Part shown: positions 20,749 to 31,853 of the stretch, one piece after another
Layout of the letters: each line of letters opens with the position of its first letter
How positions within the stretch are numbered: the first letter of the stretch is position 1
Translations under genes and position numbers: made by a program
The notes under the pieces: model-generated
What the model saw: the letters and a program-made list of their open reading frames with translations, nothing else
What the model was told of the DNA's origin: nothing
Databases searched by the model: none
Source of the DNA: Schistocerca nitens
Lineage: Eukaryota > Arthropoda > Insecta > Orthoptera > Acrididae
DNA: 64,000 nt
Reading direction: 5' to 3'
Assembly (NCBI RefSeq): GCF_023898315.1
Contig: NC_064622.1
Span: forward strand, 274,589,503-274,653,502

Positions 20749-21302
20749 TCCTCTCCCCCCCCCACTTCCTGTGTCCTTTCCTTTAGGCACCCTCCCTCCC
20801 TTCTCTTCCCTTCCCTTCTCTTCCCTTTTCCCCCGTCCCCTCCCTCCTACCCCGGCTTCCCCTCCCCCTTCCCCCTATCTCCCCTGCCCGTGGCATCTGC
20901 TCTCCCCTCTCCCACCCCCCTCCTCCTCTCTTGGCAGGTCCCCAGACTCGTACACGGTTAGTGAACATTTGCGCGCCGGAGATCAACGCCTCGTGTTCTG
21001 TATGTGCCGTCGTTTTGTGCTTAAGTGGTTCAGTGTTATTCGTTTTGTGCACCTACGTTCACGTGTGACAATTTTCGTCTCTGTCTGTGTCCAAGTGTCT
21101 GAACAATTTTATCTTGGACTCTACGCCCGTGAACGGCACCTTGTATTTTAAAAAGTGTTTGTCTCCGTTTATATGTCCACCATCTTTTTTTCTAACTGTC
21201 TTCATTTGTATCTATTTGTTTCTCTGCGGCCAAAGAGCGGCGTGGTATGCTGCTGCAGGCCTGCCTGTAAACAGGTTTCAAAATAACAATAAAGAAAAAA
21301 AA

Positions 21303-21875
21303 ATCACCAGCGCCATCCTGTACATAGGCATAAGAGTTCTGTGTCAGCTCAGCTGTTCGACTATCATTGCAGACAGACGCGTATAGAAGGTAGTCACGTG
21401 ATGCCAGTTTCCGTTCGGGAACGTAAACGCAGCCCGACGTTACTGGCGGGAGACACTCCCTACTCCCTAGTAGGAAGTTGTGGCAGTATGACTGGGCCTG
21501 TATTTTCAAATAATTGGAACATTTGGGCTATGTAACTCAGTAATTATATAAGAATAATTTGAATTGTACGGTTGTGGTCATTGTACAAGACGAGTCAGTT
21601 TCATTAAATAAACTGCTACAGTGTACATGTGTAACTTTGACATTTCACACGTGTTCACTTTATCTTTGCTGCAGGTTCTGCGGAAATTCGTTTATGATGC
21701 AAGATAGCGGTGTTTTAGTTTGTTTAAGCCTTTTGAGTGTAGGCGTTGTCATTTAACCACAGTACTGTCGACTGTTAGTTTTGAACTTAGTTACGCGTTA
21801 TTCGAGTAAACTGAGCGTAGAAGTGAACAGGATCATAATTCTACGTAATAATTGTCCGCAATATTTGATAGTACC
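21303..21875 (+). promoter_or_regulatory. Candidate promoter and 5' UTR of the host GTPase gene
   Basis: This non-repetitive stretch lies between the LINE's A-rich end and the first coding ATG. It contains a perfect M-box/E-box palindrome, TCACGTGA (21394-21401), a GGCGGGAG E2F-like site (21445-21452) and more CpG than the surroundings. No clear TATA box. A pyrimidine-rich stretch ending GCTGCAG (about 21660-21675) could be a splice acceptor for a separate 5' UTR exon. The initiation site cannot be set from sequence. The call rests on position relative to exon 1. Confidence 0.4.
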
Positions 21876-21990
21876 ATGCCAGTAACAACAAAGTTGAGGC
21901 AGTCTGCAAATCCTGTCGATCAGGCAACTTTGCCGATAAACGAACGAATTTTGAGAGAATGTCATAACCTATATACCGACCCTGACAAAG
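21876..21990 (+). CDS. Host gene exon 1: N-terminus of a P-loop GTPase (dynamin/EHD-like)
   Basis: ATG at 21876 with A at -3 (TACCATGC), then 38 codons plus one base (MPVTTKLRQSANPVDQATL ...) to a strong donor, AAAG|GTAAGAT at 21990/21991. The last whole codons read RECHNLYTDPDK. Residues 20-38 resemble the short helix before the G domain in EHD-type GTPases. The phase-1 end joins exactly with the exon at 27546 to give Gly. Assigned by splice sites, frame and the P-loop of the next exon; no TE similarity. The name is left open because I cannot match it to a named gene. Confidence 0.72.
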
Positions 21991-23664
21991 GTAAGATATA
22001 TACAATCAGCTATGTCTCCTACAAAACGGATTTTTCACATAGTGTAGAGAACGGCATTTGGCCTACGAGAAGTGCGCCAAAGTTTGAGAGCAGGAAGAGC
22101 GTATTCAGAGGGTTTTTGTTTGAGTGAAAAATGAATGATGCCCTAGCTTATGCTTAAATATGATTCATCCCTAACATGTTGAATTTTTCTGCATCCAAGC
22201 TGATGACAGGTTTTCGTACGCACATTTTCAGAGATAACTGAACGGTGTCGCTGATACGTCACTGACGGGGTATATTTTACGTTGTATACTTGTTTCTTCC
22301 CCTCATAATATTTATCCACCAATTCAAGTAGGAAATATTTGAAGGCTCACAACCATCTCTTTAAAGTCCAGTTCATAGCTTGCCGAACATCACAAGGAGA
22401 GACCTCCTTTTCAAACACCTTTTGGATTGCGTCCCTGTAACGTCTGCGCTCTCGCCGTTATTTAACCAAAAAAAATGAGTTTTTTTCCGCTGTGGAAGAA
22501 TTTGAATTAAAAACTCGCAATTGATTCACTCTGGATAAAAACAACATATGTTTAAAAGCTGATGGCAGGTAGGCGTGTTGACCGAACACCATAAGAATGT
22601 TAAACTGATCGATTTGTAATTTAAGGAAATATATTAATAATAAAGTTAGCTATGAAGACTAGAAGTGAATTATAATTCACACTTTGTCTGATTTCTATCT
22701 GTACCTGTGCTGTCAAAACAAAATTTGGTGAATGTGTAAGGACTAATGTAGTTGTTTCGTTCTGCAGTCTAGCAGAAACAGATGCGTGATTTCTGTGCCT
22801 TGTCTTCATTCTGAAGATTGGTTTGATACAGCTGCCCATGTTAACCTATCCTATTCAAATCTCTCCATCGTGTTGTAACTATCACAACCTGCTTACTGTA
22901 TTCAACCCTAGGTCTCCCTTTACAATTTTTCCCCTCCTCCCTCTCTCTCACCATTTCCTTTACCAAATTAACAATTCCTCCATACCTCAGGATGCCCTAA
23001 CAACTGATCCCTCCTTTTAGTCAAGTTGTGGGAACAAGTTAATTGTAACATGCTCACTTGCCTAAACTACAGCTGTTAGTGGCTCTCTGCAGTACCTTTT
23101 GAGATATGTGAACATTCCGTAAAGATTGCTTCTGATTCCAAGGCTTACATGTTCACACACTGTTGTTAAACAAAATTTTTTGTTTGGACTTTGGATTAAG
23201 ATAGGACTAGTGTTTTAATACCAAACTGAAGATGCACTACACAGCAGTACATTCAGTCTGTACTGAGCTGAGCATTCTATTGCTGTGATCAGTAAAATGT
23301 TTTCCCAGTCAGTGCTCAAGGAGCTAAAATTAAATGTGAAATTTTCTGTCACAATATAGTTTGCATTCTTTTCCTTGTGCTCCATTTTCATAAGTGTTAG
23401 CATTTTGAAATGCTGGTGTTTCGGTACTTTTAAATGAAAACCCTCAACTTAAAACGTGCCACTTGCAAAAAATAAAGAAAGAGAAGAGAGAAATGTATTA
23501 TTTGTTGTGTGAAATAGTTCCTGAGATAAATGGGAAGTTAACGATGGATACAGTTTTTGGTTTAATAGAAATATTTGGCTGTGCAACTCGCACAATAAAC
23601 TTCTGTAGCCTAAGATATGCTGTTAGAGTAAAAGTGAGCAAATAATTCCTTTCATATTTAGAAA
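21991..23664. other. Intron 1 sequence, left part
   Basis: Starts with the donor GTAAGATA. Mostly AT-rich, without recognised elements except the antisense LINE scrap at 22795-23045. Two-thirds of this stretch holds nothing I can name. Confidence 0.5.
22795..23045 (-). pseudogene. RTE-like LINE 3' scrap, antisense
   Basis: On the minus strand the pieces RGKIVKGDLGLNT and a GRPRVEYSKQVV-like frame correspond to the C-terminal 'EGKRGRGRPR' region of RTE-type LINEs, followed by the characteristic GAAGATTGGTTTGATACAGC-complement ending (22815-22835 on the plus strand). It matches by eye the end of the LINE relic at 50774-51850. No intact frame. Confidence 0.55.
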
Positions 23665-23677
23665 CTCTTAGAATAGA

Positions 23678-23931
23678 GCCGAGCGAGGTGGCGCAGTGGT
23701 TGGTTAGCACACTGGACTCGCATTCGGGAGGACGACAGTTCAATCCCGTCTCCGGCCATCCTGATTTAGGTTTTCCGTGATTTCCCTAAATCGCTTCAGG
23801 CAAATGCCGGAATGCTTCCTTTGAAAGGGCACGGCCGATTTCCTTCCCCATCCTTCCCTCACCCGAGCTTGCGCTCCGTCTCTAATGACCTCGTTGTCGA
23901 TGGGACGTTAAACACTAATATCCTCCTCCTC
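23678..23931 (+). mobile_element. tRNA-derived SINE, second family
   Basis: Begins GCCGAGCGAGGTGGCGCAGT (A box region), with B box GTTCAATCC near 23740 and a body rich in TTTCCGTGATTTCCCTAAAT-type sequence, ending in a (TCC)n tail. A perfect 13-bp target-site duplication, CTCTTAGAATAGA, is at 23665-23677 and 23932-23944. Older, decayed relatives are at 26103-26285 and 28558-28765. Confidence 0.9.
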
Positions 23932-24119
23932 CTCTTAGAATAGAACATGGTTTTGTGAGGTCTGTAAACTTATTTTTGAGTGCTCAGTTCATTGATGCTG
24001 CATTGAAGACTTTGAGCCACTGCCAGCCTTAGCAAACTCGCGATGTTTTTGCAAAAGCACGGGGGTAACCATTACTGCATGCTATATGCACTCCAGTATG
24101 CAACCTAGAGGCTATTTTA

Positions 24120-25790
24120 GAATAAGGTAAATTGAAGTTTTATGGGATTGATGGTGTAGCCGCCTAATGGACAATGTCATATCTAACGAAAAGAATGCAG
24201 AAAGTTGTATTTAGTACTTCAACCAGAATAATCCAGAGACATAAATCTGACTGGGGAGAAATCACACATGGGGCCTCCAAGGCTCTGTCTTAGGTTCACT
24301 ATTGTTCGTCATACATGTAAAAGATCTTCTGCCTAATGTACAGTAAGCAGAATTAGTTCTTTTTGCAGATGACACTAGCATTGTAATCTATACCAGCATA
24401 GACACAGGAACAGAAGGTGTGGTAAACAAATTTTTTTTTTAAGTAACAGTGACTGGTTTTTTGTGAATGGTCTAACACTCAGTTTTTAAAAGACTCGACA
24501 TATTCAGTTCTACACATCTAGGGGTACTACACCAATGAGAAGCATAACACATGGTGAGGAAATAATAAGATGGAAATTTCGAAATTCTTGGATGTCCTTA
24601 TCGATGGAAATGAAATACGGAAGCGTCCGATCCCACCCGTCTGCTTTGACCCGTGACGTCACAAATATGGTGGAAACAAAAACAAACACACACACTTTCC
24701 ACAAGAAGCCTAATGACACTAACGGGACAAGCGCGGGAAATGGGGTGTTTTGGGTGGGGGGGGCAAACTAAATATAAACAAATTTAGACGCCTTGCGTAG
24801 CTACAACGTGTAATTGAAGACAGCCATGCATGAATACCCACCCACCTCCCCAGGGGTCGTAACCCCTGCAACCCATAGAAGATAAAGATGCTTCAGTAGC
24901 TGATTAGTGTTTTTAGTCTTTAAAAAAAAAAAATCTCACGGGATAGAACGAACTGATCAGAAAGATAAATATAATAAAGTAAAACCGAAATTGGAGGAAA
25001 CAGATAATTTAAATAAGTAATAAGTGTTTTTAAATTAAAAATAAAAAATCTCACAAGATAGAACGAACAGATCAGAAAAGTAAATAAAATGAGATAAAAC
25101 AGAACTGGAGACAGCCACACTCAAACCAAACTCCGCACCATCATGACGTCACACACGACAACACCCTTACGTCACGGGTCAAAGCCGACACGTGCGATCG
25201 GACGCTTCTGTCGACCCATGGAAATTTTAACTGAAAAAAGCAAATTTCGGGATACCTAAAACAACATAGTTCAGTCACATTTGCTCTTAAAATCCTTGCA
25301 AATCATGGGAAGACCACAAATTAGTCATGTGACCCATTCTAGGACATTGCTCAAGTGTGGGGACCCATATCTAACACGTCTAACAGAGAACATTGAACAT
25401 ATACAGAGAAGGGCAGCACGAATGGTTAGAGGATTGTTTGGCCTATGGGAGAGTGTTACAGTGATGCTGAAGAAACTGTACTGACAGACTCTTGAATATA
25501 GACATAAACTATCTCGAGAAAGTGTACTGACAGAGTTTCAAGAACCGGCTTTAAATGATGGTCTAGGAATATATGACAACCCCCCTGTGTATAATTCACA
25601 TAAGGATCGTGAGGAAAAGATCAGAACAATTACAGGAGACACAGGGGCATTCAATCATTCTTTCTTCGTATGCTCCATTCTGGATAACTCATCTTTAATT
25701 ATTGAACACCATGTATAAAATACTCTCCTCTGTGCCTTGTACCCATGTAAAACATTTTGGAGTAAAAACAGTTGGGAGAGATCTGGCTTA
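24120..25790 (+). pseudogene. CR1-like LINE relic, split by a MITE
   Basis: The left half carries a decayed GASKALS/QGSVLGSLLFVIHVKDL frame (about 24265-24320) and LFADDTSIVIYT (about 24358-24393). After the MITE at 24619-25209 the frame resumes with a LTRLTENIEHIQRRAARMV segment (about 25370-25430) and NDGLGIYDNPPVYN (about 25555-25600), the usual end of such pol genes. It ends near 25790. Multiple stops and shifts. Dead. Confidence 0.65.
24619..25209. mobile_element. MITE with 42-bp terminal inverted repeats
   Basis: The left end, GAAGCGTCCGATCCCACCCG from 24620, and the right end, its near-perfect inverse finishing at 25208, share 42 bp with few mismatches, including GCTTTGACCCGTGACGT. 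There is no coding capacity. The inner part has two tandem copies of a ~105-bp AT-rich unit (about 24907-25010 and 25022-25115), each holding ATCTCAC, GATAGAACGAAC and GATCAGAAA. It interrupts the LINE relic. The target-site duplication is unclear, possibly GATGGAAAT/CATGGAAAT, so the superfamily is not assigned. Confidence 0.8.
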
Positions 25791-26014
25791 TAGCTTTTTC
25801 TGATTTTTGTCAGTTACAAGTAAACATCAAAGTAAGTGTTATGTAATGATTCCTCATGAAATTTTTATAGTTGATGTGCAATGTACCTACGTACACAGAG
25901 TGTAATACCAATATTAGATGAACCAGTCACGAAGTTCACATTTTAATGACATGCATGAAATGTAGATCAATAATTGCCGATGGTGAAAGTAGACAGTGGA
26001 GCAAGCTAGTGATC

Positions 26015-26018
<4 letters not shown>

Positions 26019-26080
<62 letters not shown>

Positions 26081-26100
26081 ACAACAACAACAACAACAAC
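26019..26100. repeat. (CA)n microsatellite followed by (AAC)n
   Basis: About 29 CA units at 26019-26076, then eight AAC units to 26100. Confidence 0.97.
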
Positions 26101-26102
26101 CT

Positions 26103-26285
26103 CTACCTGCCATAGTTGTTAGCACACTGGATTCACATTCTAGAGAGGAGACAGCTCAAATCCGTGTCCAGCCATCCAGGTTTAGATTTTCCCTAATTTC
26201 CTTAAATTGCTCCTTTAAAAAGGCATTGCCAGTTTCTGTCTCCACCCTCAAAACATTCCGAGCTATTTAGCCATAATCTTTCCTC
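26103..26285 (+). mobile_element. Decayed tRNA-derived SINE (second family)
   Basis: Homologous to 23678-23931: TTAGCACACTGGATTCACAT, a B-box-like GCTCAAATCC and TTTTCCCTAATTTCCTTAAAT are recognisable in the same order. Many substitutions and no clear flanking duplication. Confidence 0.7.
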
Positions 26286-26329
26286 CTGCTGTCATCAGGG
26301 CTTAAGACTATCATAATGCCTGGAAATTA

Positions 26330-27165
26330 GGAACACCCTACCCACAATCCTTCCCACCCTTGCTTAAGTGGTATTCTGCTGTGCACCCAGCGTACACAAC
26401 ATCCTGGCCATCCCTATACCACTCTGAATTGTTTGCCAAAGGTGTAATATCCCTGTGGAAGACCCAGGGGGAAGATGTGCCTATTCTAATGTAGCACTGT
26501 CATAGGCTTATCCTGTTAAGAGGCCTGTCCACCTGTGAATTCAGCCATGTCATATACCAGCTCTGCTGCAATTTCTGCATAGCGTTTGATGTCACCATTG
26601 ACCAGTAACCAGCTGCCCACCAAAATAAATGGACACTGCCAAACTGCACGAGAGCAGAGTTGACCACCCAATGGCAGACCACACTGCTGAGCACAACATG
26701 CTCAAGGCCGTTGTTTGCACCACAACCCATGTGTCTGTAAACCACTTCCCCCCGGTGTCACCTCAAGCATCAGCTTTTATGAACTATTTCGAAGGAAAAC
26801 TATGCCGACGGAATGATAGAAGGTATTCTTACAATGCGGCTGCCATTCCTGTAATCCTCCTGCCTTCAATCTCTGGTAACCCACTGCAACTAAATGTTTG
26901 ATCTGACAGTCTCCCTTTCCTCTGTCCTATCACCACCACCACCCAATCGATACCTGCTTGTTGTCATTATCATACACTACATGAACTCACCAGCTCCAGG
27001 GCCCATGTTTCGTCGTTTCCTGGCCCGTGGGCGTGCAGCCTCTCCATCCCACATTGCTGTCCCGAGCACCTGCTGTCTCTCTGAGATGTTAGCTACCCGT
27101 CTCCAGTCCCTCTTCCTTCTTCGTACTTCCAACCTCTTTGTCCCTCTTCATCTCGGTCTTTAAAA
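26330..27165 (+). pseudogene. Penelope-like retroelement relic with GIY-YIG endonuclease remains
   Basis: The plus strand encodes in broken frames a SLYHSELFAKGVISLW segment (about 26420-26460), then SHVIYQLCCNFCIAFDV (about 26545-26595), the position of the Y-region of the GIY-YIG domain of Penelope-like pol, then VDHPMADHTAEHNML (about 26658-26700), the conserved 'DHPVAEH' block. A GC-rich non-coding tail follows to about 27165 (CTCCAGGGCCCATGTTTCGT, CTCTCCATCCCACATTGCTG). The reverse transcriptase is absent. Family recognition is from memory of orthopteran repeats. Confidence 0.6.
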
Positions 27166-27545
27166 GATTAGTCCAAAAGCTAGCAAAGTTTTCATTCTTT
27201 TTTTGTGTGTCTGTCAACAATTCGAAACAATTGATTTTTACTTTGATCCTATTCGAGGCATGGCTCAAAAACATTTAGTTTGGATATTCTACACAGTTGT
27301 TGTTTATTTATATAATTTTATTTTATCTGTAGGATGTTTAGTGCATTTGGAACACCTATTTCTGTGATTTTCTTTGCATCCATTATTAGTAAATGACTCA
27401 TTTCTTTCACACTTTTAACTAATTCATGAAGAGCATTGTTACAGTGCTGATAGATTAACAGCAGCAGTAAATATTACTGTAATTGAGATGTGTGTGCATG
27501 AGAAAACATTGTGTGTTAAAGAATTATTTATTTCTGTTGTTGCAG
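27166..27545. other. Intron 1, right end, with splice acceptor
   Basis: No repeat recognised. It ends in the pyrimidine-rich acceptor TTATTTCTGTTGTTGCAG at 27528-27545. Confidence 0.6.
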
Positions 27546-27657
27546 GATTAATTAAAATAGCAGAGCAGTTTGGTCTAAAATTATTAGCTCCAAGAAAAAA
27601 AATTATTGTCCTTTTAATAGGAAATCATTCAGCAGGAAAATCATCCTTCATAAATTG
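27546..27657 (+). CDS. Host gene exon 2: P-loop (Walker A) of the GTPase
   Basis: The exon is 112 nt, from the acceptor TTGCAG|GATT to the donor AATTG|GTGTGT. With the last base of exon 1 it reads G-LIKIAEQFGLKLLAPRKK, a hydrophobic strand (IIVLLI), then GNHSAGKSSFIN (P-loop at residues 64-71 of the joined protein), and ends inside the Trp codon completed by exon 3. GxxxxGKS binds the nucleotide phosphates. Preceding strand and spacing match dynamin/EHD-type G domains, in which the GTPase drives membrane remodelling. Substrate and cell location are unknown here. Confidence 0.82.
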
Positions 27658-27663
27658 GTGTGT

Positions 27664-28557
27664 TACATTTAGTTCTGCATGCACAACCTTCTTTTCATTC
27701 ATTAGATATGCTATCATTTATATCTTGTCTATATGTTTATGTAGTTGTAGAGTTTATTGTTCATAAATAGAAAGCCTCTTACTGTTTGCTGTCTTTCTTA
27801 TTTGCATATAGTTACTACACCTTTTTCTGCACATTGCTTGGTATTCGGTGGCAGGATTAATGAAATTCGTTTACTGAAAGTATGTTGCTGGAAGAACTAA
27901 AATGCCTGTCATCTGTTTGATGGATGCTAAGTGGAACCTCTGTTTTATTGAAATCAGCTGCACAGTCATCTACGTTACAGGTCACTCTCTATTTGTGAGT
28001 GATATTTAACATTTATAGTTAAAAGATAAATTCCTTAAGGACTTTTATTATGGATAATTGTTAATAGAATGCAATTTTGATTTTATAATATATTTTGCAT
28101 ATGTTTATAAAGCAACACAGGTTTATTTGATGCAGTGGCAGTCCATTTTAAGTATTAACACCATTATTCTAATACACTTTCTTATCATATAGATGGTAGT
28201 GTTACTTAATGTAGTACAGTTGCTGGCATAGCTTTCAGAATTAAAGTTCATATTGTACTTGTTTTATTACTGAGCAAAAGCTGTCATCTCTGACAGTGTG
28301 TCTATGATGTGTCAGATTTTGCTAAAGACTGTCATATCCATGGTATAAAAGTAATTTGACAATTGGCAACAAAATATGCTAGGCATCATTCAAAGCCAAC
28401 AGAAGTTAAATCTGCAGTTACAGCTTGCCGGAACATGTTTCCATTGCTGGGTTTGATGAATGTTAATTGATTTTGGTTCATCCGGCATTAAGACACAGAG
28501 GAGTTTTTTTAATTAAACCTTTCATAAATAGTAATTAAAAAGAGGGAGTGAAAGAAA
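27664..28557. other. Intron 2, left part, unassigned
   Basis: AT-rich sequence beginning with the GTGTGT donor region. No repeat, RNA or coding segment recognised. Confidence 0.5.
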
Positions 28558-28765
28558 GAAGTGGGTGACACATTGGTAAGATAATGGACTTGACTCTGAG
28601 GAGGTTGCAGTTCAAATCCTCATCTGGTCATTCCAGTTAAGTTTCATGATTTCCCTTAATTGCTTAAGATGACATCCAGGACAGTTCCTTGAAAGAGCAT
28701 AGTCAATTTGTGACAGTTTGAGTTCAAACAGCAAGGAGCCTAATCTGCACTACAACCTGAAGAAG
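28558..28765 (+). mobile_element. Decayed tRNA-derived SINE (second family)
   Basis: GGTGACACATTGGTAAGATA, B-box-like GTTCAAATCC, then TTCATGATTTCCCTTAATTG and a CAGTTCCTTGAAAGAGCA segment, in the same order as 23678-23931. The end is not defined. Confidence 0.65.
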
Positions 28766-29753
28766 ACAGCCCGGGGTAATTTTATGTCAAGAGACATAGT
28801 GAATCAGCTATATCATCTTCAGTTTTGTTGCGATTGTACAGTGTGTATCTACTATCGCTGAATATTAATGTATCAGCTGATACAGAACAAAATACTAGTC
28901 TCTTCTCACAGAGTATAATTGACAATAAACATTTGTGCAGAGTTCTGTTTGATACAACTGTCACGCTGCTTCTCTGTAGAGAGAAAACTGCCATCTTCAG
29001 TGATGATTGCTGACTGGGCTGAGCAGTACTATGTTCAGATAAAAGCTAGCATCTGATGCTGTCGTGTATGGAAATTCTTCTGGTTGTGTGTGTGTCAACT
29101 CTGCTCATTCGTCAGTGTGTCTGGCAGTGACTGTGCTTACTTGGGTTTCATCACGAGGTACCAACCTTGCTTGGCACCTCATTCTTAGGACGACACAATA
29201 TACGGGATGTGTTAAGGGACCTACATGAACTTCTGTGAAGTTTTAGCTTCATTAGTAACTTGGTGTAGGTAAAGTAGTCACACTACAAGATGCCTACTGT
29301 TAGAAAGGTGAGGAACAAGGGAAGAGGAATGTGGCCTGTACAGATGCACAACACGAGTAGCACAGTCCTGGCTCAGCCGTCTCAACGTTAGCATGGTAAG
29401 TGGGTCAGTGTAGGTGATTCGGGCTGTAGCGTCCATGCCGCCTGATATGTCTAAAAGTTGTTTCATCTTCTCCTGGCACAGTGATAGTACTAGAGCTGGT
29501 ATCAGAGCCCTCTCTCTTCAGAATGAGGAATGCGCAGGATCCTCAAGTTTGACAAGCCATTGTTCCTGAGGCAATAAGAGTTAGAATCTCGAAACTTTTC
29601 ATTATATCACAGCTTTTTGTGCATAACAAAGACATAATGTAAATGAAAATAAGTGAGCAATGCCCAGAGCACTCTCTTTTCAAAATTATTTAAAAATTTG
29701 GTTGTGACAAAGCATCCTCATATTTTAACAAGATATAGAGTGTAAAACACTCT
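28766..29753. other. Intron 2 spacer, possibly an LTR scrap
   Basis: No protein domain is visible. TGGTATCAGAGCC at 29497-29509 resembles a primer-binding site complementary to a Met tRNA 3' end, as used by some LTR elements. I find neither matching LTR pair nor gag/pol around it, so it may be chance. Confidence 0.3.
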
Positions 29754-29760
29754 TAAAATG

Positions 29761-30429
29761 GCCCCCCCAGGGGGTCCACAAGTCTTTTGTGGATACGTGC
29801 GTAGCGAGCACGGGACCCTGAGCTAATGTGGCCCTCCTTCCTTTCCGGGCTGCATACCGTCCTTTTCCGCATCCTTCCCTCTCCCCCATCTTTGCCCCCC
29901 CCTCCCCTCACCTCTGGCTCTTTCCTTCCCTTTCTCCCCCTCTGGGAGTATGGTTTGTGCCTACGTCCGGAGACGGACGCTCGTAAATGTGACGCATTCT
30001 TCGCCTTCTCTGCTTGTATGTCTTCATCTTTCCTTTGTCCTTCTCTTTTCCTTACCTCTTCTCTTTACCCTTTTCTCCGCTGCGGCGTTTGAGACCTCTC
30101 TTCTTTCCTTTCCCTTTCTTTGTTTTTCTCTTTCTTCCTCCCTGTGCGTGTCTGAAGGCCGACCCACGCATTTTCGTGCGTAGCCGGTGACGGGGTAACG
30201 CGTAATTCCCCGCCCCGGGTAGACAGGTAGGACACGTACGTACCCCCGGTAACGGCCAGGCCCAGGGAGGGGTGATTACCCGAGCTGATAACTTCCGAAA
30301 GTGCCAATTGGTCCCTCCGTCCGTTTGTCGGGAGGTGTGACCTGAGGTGTGAACAATCACCTAAGGCACGAGTGCCCTCAGAGAGGGCCCCCACAAGGGA
30401 GGAGCGCGCCATCGGAGACGCCGGTAATC
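29761..30429 (+). promoter_or_regulatory. 5' UTR / internal promoter region of the I-clade LINE
   Basis: A 669-bp leader rich in pyrimidine tracts (29830-30140), then a GC-rich stretch with CGCCCCGGGTAGACAGG near 30210. Full-length I-type LINEs carry their own promoter in such leaders; no core element can be set by eye. Confidence 0.45.
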
Positions 30430-31813
30430 ATGGGGGATTCTTCCGCAATGGTTTCCTCATCTTCCACTACGTTTACTCACAAGCGTAAGTTCACCAAGTC
30501 TCAGCCACAGACAGTTCTTCCATCGTTGCCACAGTTCCTTGTTGTTTCTCGGTCTGACGAAGGTCACGACTTCTCCACGGTCAACCCTTTCATTATTCAG
30601 AAAGGTGTCGACGCAATCGCAGGTCCTGTAAAGTCTTGTTCCAGATTACGGAATGGCACATTGTTGTTAGAAACAGTCAGTGCCCTCCAGGCACAAAAAT
30701 TGCTGCATACTTCATAGCTCCACACCTTCCCTGTCCGGGTTGAAGCGCACCGCACTTTAAATTCCTCGCGTGGAGTCATTTATACACGCTCCCTCGACGG
30801 ATTGTCTGACGAAGAAATTCAGCACTACCTGTCTGACAAGGGCGTAACGGCTGTTCATAGAGTTACGAAAAGGGCTGACTTGAACATCATTCCAACCCGC
30901 ACTGTCTTCTTGACATTTGACAAAGTTCAACTCCCATCGAAAATCAAAGCAGGCTATGAGATAATTTCCGTTCGCCCTCACGTCCCAAACAATACGCGTT
31001 GCTATCGGTGTCAGCGGTTCAATCACACCAGCCAGTCCTGTTCCAATCCGGCCGAATGTGTTACGTGTGGCAAGGATGCCCATGAGGGTGCTTGTCCACC
31101 TCCATCCCCTCGTTGCATCAACTGTATTGGTGACCACGCTGCTTCCTCTCGAGATTGCCCCATTTTTAAAGACGAAAAGCTCATTCAGGAAATCAGAGTG
31201 AAGGAAAAGGTGTCTACCTTTGCTGCTCGAAAATTATTCGCCAGTCGACAGCCCACCGTGCCTCAGACAGGAAAATACAGCACTGTCCTTGCTTCTCCTC
31301 GGCCAACAAAGGAGGCGGCCATGCAGACTTGCGACCTCACCTTTAGTGCCACGGTCGTCAGATCGGCCAGCGCAAAGATCACCCGTTCAACCTCACCACT
31401 TTCGCCTGCCCACTCCATGGCTCACACTTCATCGGGTTCTGCTAAATCTCGAGCCCAAAAAGCCAGACACCAAGACTTCGAAAAAAGAGCATACTCGTGA
31501 AGATTTTTTACGCACCCCAACTTCACAACCATCGGTTCCTCCTTCATCTAAAGATCATATTTCCCAGAAGACTAATAAGAAACCCAGTTCATCTTCTTCT
31601 CCACCAAGGCGTGTCTCATCTACAGCACCAACTGGCGGAAATCGCCCTCGGCCGTCTTCTGTGTCGTCGAGGCGCACTGCTGGCGGCCAATCAACCGGCC
31701 GATCGCTGGTGGCAGGAGCTGCTCCTGAACAACCTATGGATCAGGATCTTCTGCCTTCGGCTGAATGCCATTCCATGCTGTCAGTCGCAAGCTCTGAGCA
31801 GTTGTTGAGTTGA
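30430..31813 (+). pseudogene. I-clade LINE ORF1 (gag-like), one nonsense and one frameshift
   Basis: ATG at 30430 (MGDSSAMVSSSSTTF). Conserved gag folding region to about 30960, then three zinc knuckles: CYRCQRFNHTSQSC, CVTCGKDAHEGAC and CINCIGDHAASSRDC (about 31000-31160), the typical I-clade arrangement for binding element RNA. An in-frame TAG at 30715-30717 interrupts it, and one extra A in an A-run at about 31456-31460 moves the frame. Downstream, the other frame (KTSKKEHTREDFLRTP ...) runs to a TGA at 31811-31813. Without these two lesions it would span about 460 residues. The A-run error could also be an assembly error. Confidence 0.85.
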
Positions 31814-31853
31814 CGGCAACCTTGGTCACATTCCTCAATTTTCTGTTCACCCT

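Larger units (their letters stand above)
15966..21302 (+). mobile_element. Jockey-like non-LTR retrotransposon, GC-rich, decayed
   Basis: A two-ORF LINE of about 5 kb: ORF1 (16477-17929) with zinc knuckles, ORF2 (17939-20748) with endonuclease and reverse transcriptase but no RNase H, a 3' untranslated region, and AATAAAGAAAAAAAA at 21289-21301. Its composition is strongly C-rich on the plus strand, unlike the AT-rich surroundings. The 5' boundary is uncertain and may include the minisatellite. Few lesions for its size, so moderately young. Confidence 0.75.

Noticed and set aside
29497-29509. TGGTATCAGAGCC as an LTR-element primer-binding site
   Set aside because: No LTR pair, gag or pol nearby on either strand; a 13-base match alone is not enough.
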